Source: Branchipolynoe longqiensis
Lineage: Eukaryota > Annelida > Polychaeta > Phyllodocida > Polynoidae
Assembly (NCBI GenBank): GCA_030323885.1
Contig: CM059193.1
Span: 59,044,042-59,108,041, forward strand
Length of the DNA stretch: 64,000 nucleotides
Direction: 5' to 3'
Of this stretch, positions 59,446 through 64,000 are shown one piece after another; the first letter of the stretch is position 1; each line of letters begins with the position of its first letter. Position numbers and translations under genes: made by a program. The notes under the pieces are model-generated. The model was given only the letters and a program-made list of their open reading frames with translations. It was not told the DNA's origin and did not search any database.

Positions 59446-59904
59446 AGGGGCTGTCACATTAGGGTTTTTTGCGGGAGCGTATGGCTGCGTAAGCGCGTTA
59501 CGTCATATACGTCGGCATACGCCGTATACGCTACTCATACGCTACGCATACGCTACTCATACGCTACTCATACGCCGCCAGATGCCGCCAGATGCCGGCG
59601 TATGTGAAGCGTATGAGGCATACGCCGCCATACGCTTTCATAAATCCGTCCGTCCAAATTTTGTTGTGCATGCTCAAAAAAACTCGACCTATGAGGGCGT
59701 ATGGCCCATACTGTCAAAAAATGTCACAGCACGCTCCAATACGCTCCCATACGCTCCTCATACGCTCCTCGTACGCTCCTCGTAGGTTCCACATACGCTC
59801 AAAACCACCCGAAAGGTCACCAAATGTCATCATAGGCCGGCACGCGCAGGACCTACGTAGGTTTTCAATACGCTCCCGCCATACGCCGTAATGTGACAGG
59901 GCCT
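59446..59904. mobile_element. Harbinger-like word-repeat element, CATACGC type, copy 4 (internally deleted)
   Basis: AGGGGCTGTCACATTAGGG to GTAATGTGACAGGGCCT with TAA left and TTA right. Shares GCCAGATGCCGCCAGATG and GTGCATGCTCAAAAAAACTCG with copy 3 but lacks ~250 bp after GGCGTATGGCCCATAC. Confidence 0.88.
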
Positions 59905-59999
59905 TTAGGTCACTAAGGTAACTAAGTTCACTAAGGTCACTCAGGTCACAAAAGATCCCAAACCATCACACCTCTGCCAATTTGGATTGCCACGACTGT

Positions 60000-60185
60000 G
60001 TATAACTTACAGCGTCACCAAAGGCCAGTTGCGCTCATACCATGTCTATGTGGTGTGGGAGGTTAAAAATGCCTTAGGTCAGTAAAAGTGTAAGCTCAGG
60101 CTTTCTATCATCCAACTGTCTAATGGTGAAAACAAGACTATTCAGACTTATCGATGCTAGGCAACATCAATCTTCAAGACAAAAA
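60000..60185 (-). repeat. Dispersed repeat D, copy 4 (inverse)
   Basis: ATAACTTACAGCGTCACC, GTGGTGTGGGAGGTTAAAAA and ACTATTCAGACTTATCGATG are the inverse of copy 1 landmarks. A short GGTCACTAAGGTAACTAAG array precedes it (59908-59950). Confidence 0.68.
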
Positions 60186-60320
60186 AAAAACAAAAGAAAA
60201 GTTGTAGTTGGTGAAATAGATTACCAAACATAAAGTTGCATAGTTTGATGGTTTGGAGTTTCTGCTCATAATGCAGAGTGCCAGGCTGGGTAGTAACCGA
60301 TACCCTTTTGTGTCCCTTAA

Positions 60321-61154
60321 AGCTGCATAGTCCGATGAAAACATCAAATTTTAAAAGCCAAAACAATTGTCGGTGATGCTAAGGCATCATGGGTAATTGG
60401 ACTCGCGAATACAGCCAAGCGCCTAGAAACTAAGGCCGCTCTGATATGTCGGCGACTAGCGGCTCCTTACTGAATTAACCAGAACTATATACCATTAACG
60501 CTGACTAGCATTTTTTTTTGTACTTCCGCCACCCAATCACCCAGTAAACAAGGTGCCCCCGGCTCCACCTATATCATATTATTGAACTAAACTACACCAC
60601 CTTTTGGCCAAAACCTTAATCTCTGCTATAAAAGTGACTGCTCGCCTAAATTATTTCATTTTCGATACAGGACCCAGGCTTCCAAAATCTACCTTAAATT
60701 GCCATCCCACCGACCCCGCAATTAAAAGGGTATATAGGGTTATAAGCGTGCCTAAGCCTCATCAACATCACATAACTACCAAAGAGACTGTACTGATGAA
60801 AGAATTATATTTGTAATAAAGAGCCATAACTATATTTGCTGTGTTTGTGTTTCCAATTATCTAGAGTTGATTCTACATATCAAACTTAGATACTAATGCA
60901 CATATTAAGCATTTGGTGTCAAATAGAAGGGAACACTGAGCCATTTTTAATAGAACCTGTTATTGCTGAAGCCTATGGAGTTAGAGTTTTGGTGTGCTTG
61001 CCAAAATTAATTTAGTGTTGCTTGCACTTCAAATATCTCAAACCATTTAAAATAAAATTTACTTCAAAGTAAAGTAAGGTAGATTATAACGATCAACCAA
61101 ATATAATTTACCTCAGAAAATGACAAAGATTCAAAATCATCGGACTATGCAACT
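60321..61154. mobile_element. TTAA MITE (family T) split by a solo LTR
   Basis: AGCTGCATAGTCCGATGAAA after TTAA (60317-60320) to CATCGGACTATGCAACT before TTAA (61155-61158). Interrupted at CAAAACAATT by 60368-60855, then resumes AATTATCTAGAGTTGATTC. Confidence 0.87.
60368..60855 (+). mobile_element. Probable solo LTR (488 bp)
   Basis: Begins TGTCGGTGATGCTAAGGC and ends GTGTTTGTGTTTCCA, inside a family-T MITE. It contains a TATA-like CTATAAAAGTG (about 60626) and a polyadenylation-like GTAATAAAGAG (about 60816), the expected U3-R order in plus orientation. Flanking AATT (or a 2-4 bp part of it) may be the duplication. The 70-codon frame at 60604-60816 is inside the LTR and is not considered a gene. 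Confidence 0.65.
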
Positions 61155-61161
61155 TTAAGTA

Positions 61162-61358
61162 CAGTAAAAGCTATCTAACCGACCACCTCCAGAGATCGAC
61201 CACTCCCCTATATTGATCACTTTAATTGGATCCCAAACCATCGCCCCTACAATACTATTATAACGATTTTAAAAAAACCTCCCTAAACCACCAACCTCCC
61301 TAAATGGACAATTTAAAATCGGTCCCATGGTCGGTCGATTTAGAGAGGTGTTTTACTG
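61162..61358. mobile_element. CAGTAAAACCTCT-type MITE, diverged copy
   Basis: CAGTAAAAGCTATCTAACCG to TTTAGAGAGGTGTTTTACTG; TA on the left, decayed on the right. Same organisation as 1256-1433, with more substitutions. Confidence 0.75.
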
Positions 61359-61361
61359 GAT

Positions 61362-61440
61362 ATGGTTTGACTGGACGGGGATTGACCTTCCGCATGCTAA
61401 GCGAGCGCTCTACCGAGTCGGCCATTCCATTCAGTTCCAG
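61362..61440 (-). mobile_element. SINE head fragment
   Basis: Inverse tRNA-like head: GGTTTGACTGGACGGGGATT and GCGCTCTACCGAGTCGGCCA. No middle or tail. Confidence 0.6.
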
Positions 61441-62065
61441 CCTTGCTTCGACGGCAAATACAATCAGTAGTGGAAGAGCAAAGAAAGAGGAAGTGAAAGA
61501 AAGACAAGGAAACCAAGGATCTTTGCATACGCACATTGTATTTACTATAATACATTGATCTTGTATTTCTCCACATTGGTCTGGCTAATTTCATAACAAA
61601 ATACATTCATATTAATCGCATCGACTGGTCACGTGATCTGGGGGCAACACTGATTCACGACTACAATGTCCAATTATTCCTTACACCAAAAGCACTTTAC
61701 AGAACCTCATTGCATGCAATCTTTACAGGATTAATGATAAAAGACACACTTCATTTTGTGACAGGGAAATGAGGGGGAAAATAATCAATGATTTCAGATC
61801 AGGTGAATTTATTTTATTACGTTTTTTTTTTTTTTATAGATAACATGCTTGAAATATTGTCACTAAAGAAAATGTCCTATGTTTTATACCCAAAGTCTCT
61901 CACTTAGCTTAATCTCCATTATCTTGAAGATTGTCATGATTAATATAAAAAGAGATAATTAACCAAGTATATTATCGGTTACGACAAGTCATTATAAGGA
62001 ACAAAGAGAGTTCAATGAACTTAGAAATATTCCTCCACATCTCACGCTAATGACAGTTTTTGTTG
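61441..62065. other. No gene recognised
   Basis: AT-rich DNA with a T-run at about 61825-61838. Frames at 61300-61606 on both strands partly overlap repeats and lack motifs. Confidence 0.4.
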
Positions 62066-62287
62066 TTGTTGTTGGTACATTAGTTGCTTAAGCAGGAGAA
62101 ATTTCAATCGCAGGTGATTGGTCTTCCTCATTCCACTGCTCCTTGCCCTATCCTAATAATGCTGAGCGCCTGGCTAGGAAGCGACAAGTATCAATTTTTA
62201 AGTCATTTGTTTGACTCGACCAGGATTCGAAGCCACGACCTACCACATGGGAGATGGACGCTTTTACTCATTTGACCATCCCGTCTG
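62066..62287 (-). mobile_element. SINE B, full length
   Basis: Inverse class-B tail GTTGGTACATTAGTTGCTTA and CTTCCTCATTCCACTGCTCC, middle GGAAGCGACAAGTATCAATT, inverse B box CAGGATTCGAAGCCACGACC and head TTTGACCATCCCGTCTGG. Confidence 0.83.
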
Positions 62288-63011
62288 GAGAATAATGCAG
62301 TTGGTTGATATTTTTGTTTAATTATAAGCCATATATAATATATATTATATATAGTATGTATATTATATATAGTATGTATTATATATAAATATAATATATA
62401 TATTATATGTAATACATACTATATAATATATATTATATAAACTCAATAATAGATTATATAAATATATATGCACAATATACAAATATATGCAGATATATTC
62501 AATTCTTTTATTTTAGCTCTCTGCAAAGTATGTTTACAATAAACTGAGGTGATACAATAAATGCATACAAATTCCTTACAGACAGAAAGGATCCCAGAAA
62601 GCAATGCTTATCTGCCTGGTCTCCATGAAACCCTTATAAATAATGCATACCATATATGTCCCAATAGAACCACGCTACCCAATAGAGGCACACCCCATTT
62701 AAAGATTGAAAGCATGCACAAAGTTACTATCATATTCAGACTGAATGCACATAAAATAAGACAATCCCACTTTATTTCAGAGCACAACAAATATATATCC
62801 TCATATATAAAATATATGTACACATATATATGTATATATACAAATATATATACACACATGCACAACTATATGTTCTTATATATATACACATATATGTATA
62901 AATGTATATGTATGTACATATGTATATGTGCACATACATATATACAATTCATAGAGATGTATTAATATGTGTACATGCACATATATAAATAAATAGTATA
63001 GTTATACAAAT
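62288..63011. repeat. AT-rich low-complexity region with palindromic TATA words
   Basis: ATATATTATATATAGTATG repeats at about 62325-62460 and CATATATATGTATATATAC repeats at about 62805-62960. No gene; frames at 62561-62965 are microsatellite translation plus AT-rich DNA. Confidence 0.75.
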
Positions 63012-63731
63012 CTTCAATCAATCAATAGTTCCATCCTCTAGTCGAGGGTTGGATGCAATGGTTCTCCACTTGTCCCGATGTTGTGCTGTTCTGATAGACT
63101 GTGAATAATTCAAGCCTGTCCACTGTGAAATATTTGTAAACCATGATGTTCTTGGTCTCCCTCTCCCTCTGCTGCCATTCACCTTCCCTTCCAACAATGT
63201 ACGGTATATTGAACTCTGACGAATGATGTGGCCAAAATAAATAAGTTTCTTTGTCTGTATAGTGGCAAACAAGCTTTTCTTATTTTTAATTTTTCTGAGA
63301 ACTTCTTTGTTGGTGATCTTCTTTGTCCATGATATTTTCATCATCCTTCGATAAGTCCACATCTCAAATGCTGCTAAACGTTTGTACATTTTCTTAGAGA
63401 TTGTCCATGTCTCTGCCCCATACATTAGAGTAGACCACACATAACACTGAAGAATACGCTTCCTTGTTTGTATTAATATCTTACTTGATGTTAACACTCT
63501 ATACATTTTGGAGAATGTTGTTCGGGCTATTGTTATCCTTCTTTTAATTTCTTCCTCACATCTCCCATCATTTGTAATCTTTTGTCCGAGATATATGAAT
63601 TCGGATACTTGTTCTATGTTTGTGCCATCTATGGTTATATTGACATTTGGATTATCTGTCTTTTTACTTATAACCATTGTTTTGGTCTTCCTGGCACTCA
63701 TCTTCATGTTGAATAGTATTCCAGCTTTACC
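63012..63731 (-). mobile_element. 5'-truncated LINE, copy 2
   Basis: Same 3' end as copy 1 (plus-strand TTCAATCAATCAATAGTTCC). It retains the segment GACCACACATAACACTGAAG that is deleted in copy 1. 5' truncation near 63731. Confidence 0.88.
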
Positions 63732-63740
63732 TGGATACAA
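63018..63740 (-). pseudogene. LINE reverse transcriptase, C-terminal part (copy 2)
   Basis: An uninterrupted 240-codon frame that starts inside the RT domain, after the active-site box, because of 5' truncation: AGILFNMKMSARKTKTMVIS, YLGQKITNDGRC..EIKRRI, LQCYVWSTLMYGAETWTI, AFEMWTYRRMMKISW and GRPRTSWFTNI to the natural C terminus. The leading codons (MYPGK) derive from flanking DNA. The YADD box is absent, so it cannot be active, but the intact frame marks it as young. RTE-like clade is likely but unproven. Confidence 0.85.
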
Positions 63741-63764
63741 ATGATGGATAACTGGTGTTTTCCC

Positions 63765-63996
63765 AAGGTACTAGCCTCGGATAGTCCTGGGTCAGGGAGA
63801 AGGAAGCACATCCGGATCCAGCAATCTTTTACATACTTTTTAGGATAAAAAATGATCTAACTCTATATGGATACTGATAGTGTTTTCGACTTGGTTCTAG
63901 CGAAAATGCTAGTCATGGTAGGGTAGGGTGGGTAGGGTGGGTAGGGTGGGTAGGGTGGGTGGGCCCTGACCCATGACTATCCGAGGCTAGTACCTC
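63765..63996. mobile_element. Foldback element with ~32-bp TIRs and a GGGTAGGGTG array
   Basis: AGGTACTAGCCTCGGATAGT C..GGGTCAGGG (63767-63797) and its inverse CCCTGACCCATGACTATCCG..CTAGTACCT (63964-63995) enclose about 165 bp, including four units of GGGTAGGGTG (about 63917-63960). It may continue beyond the window. Confidence 0.75.
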
Positions 63997-64000
63997 AAGA

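Overview
This is eukaryotic nuclear DNA from a repeat-rich animal genome. The mixture of tRNA-headed SINEs, TTAA- and TA-flanked MITEs, PIF/Harbinger-like elements with 3-bp TWA/CWG target duplications, an Ngaro/DIRS-type tyrosine-recombinase retrotransposon and young LINE 3' ends fits a non-vertebrate metazoan, probably marine. The sequence alone does not fix the phylum. I could not assemble any host protein-coding gene, functional tRNA or rRNA. Nearly every long open frame is either transposon-derived or a by-product of low-complexity DNA.

Layout. 0-12 kb: small inverted-repeat elements, SINEs, and the first large Harbinger-like element built from a CATACGC word (5.5-6.4 kb). 12-27 kb: several more 'word-repeat' elements, each with its own word (CCGGAC, GGTTGCAA, TTAGCCG, GTACCGGAC, GCGTGTT, TTTACACGG), mixed with SINEs, minisatellites and a (ATG)n-tailed retroposon. 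28.7-33.4 kb: an almost complete Ngaro-like element on the minus strand with diagnostic split direct repeats (A - gag, RT/RNase H, tyrosine recombinase - B A B). 34.9-35.8 kb and 63.0-63.7 kb: two 5'-truncated copies of one LINE. 37.2-38.6 kb: a CCGGAC-word element carrying a MADF/Myb-like DNA-binding protein gene with one in-frame stop. 38.7-44.2 kb: deeply nested insertions. 44.8-45.5 kb and 48.3-51.7 kb: a pure purine tract and a 3.4-kb G-rich minisatellite. 52.6-62.3 kb: further word-repeat elements, TTAA MITEs, a solo LTR and SINEs. 63.8-64.0 kb: a small foldback element.

The most notable pattern is the word-repeat superfamily. More than a dozen element types share the frame 'TWA or similar 3-bp duplication + AGGGCCNGTCACACTACG-like terminus'. 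Many also share an internal near-palindrome (AAGTTTTGAACATG plus its reverse complement) or a common core next to TTCGTCGATTCGAA. In each type the rest of the element is filled with dozens of degenerate copies of one short word, and that word differs between types. One CCGGAC-word element also carries a MADF-type DNA-binding ORF. This suggests, as inference, that the words are binding-site arrays that co-diversify with a transposon-encoded DNA-binding protein.

Nested insertions with visible target duplications, and in some cases an uninterrupted relative elsewhere in the window, give a relative chronology. TTAA MITEs inserted into word elements (16.2, 38.9 kb). Word elements inserted into TTAA MITEs (57.7 kb), SINEs (41.8 kb) and one another (39.4, probably 56.5 kb). 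LTRs inserted into TTAA MITEs (4.95, 60.4 kb). Counts, periods and element ends were read by eye and may be off by a few bases.
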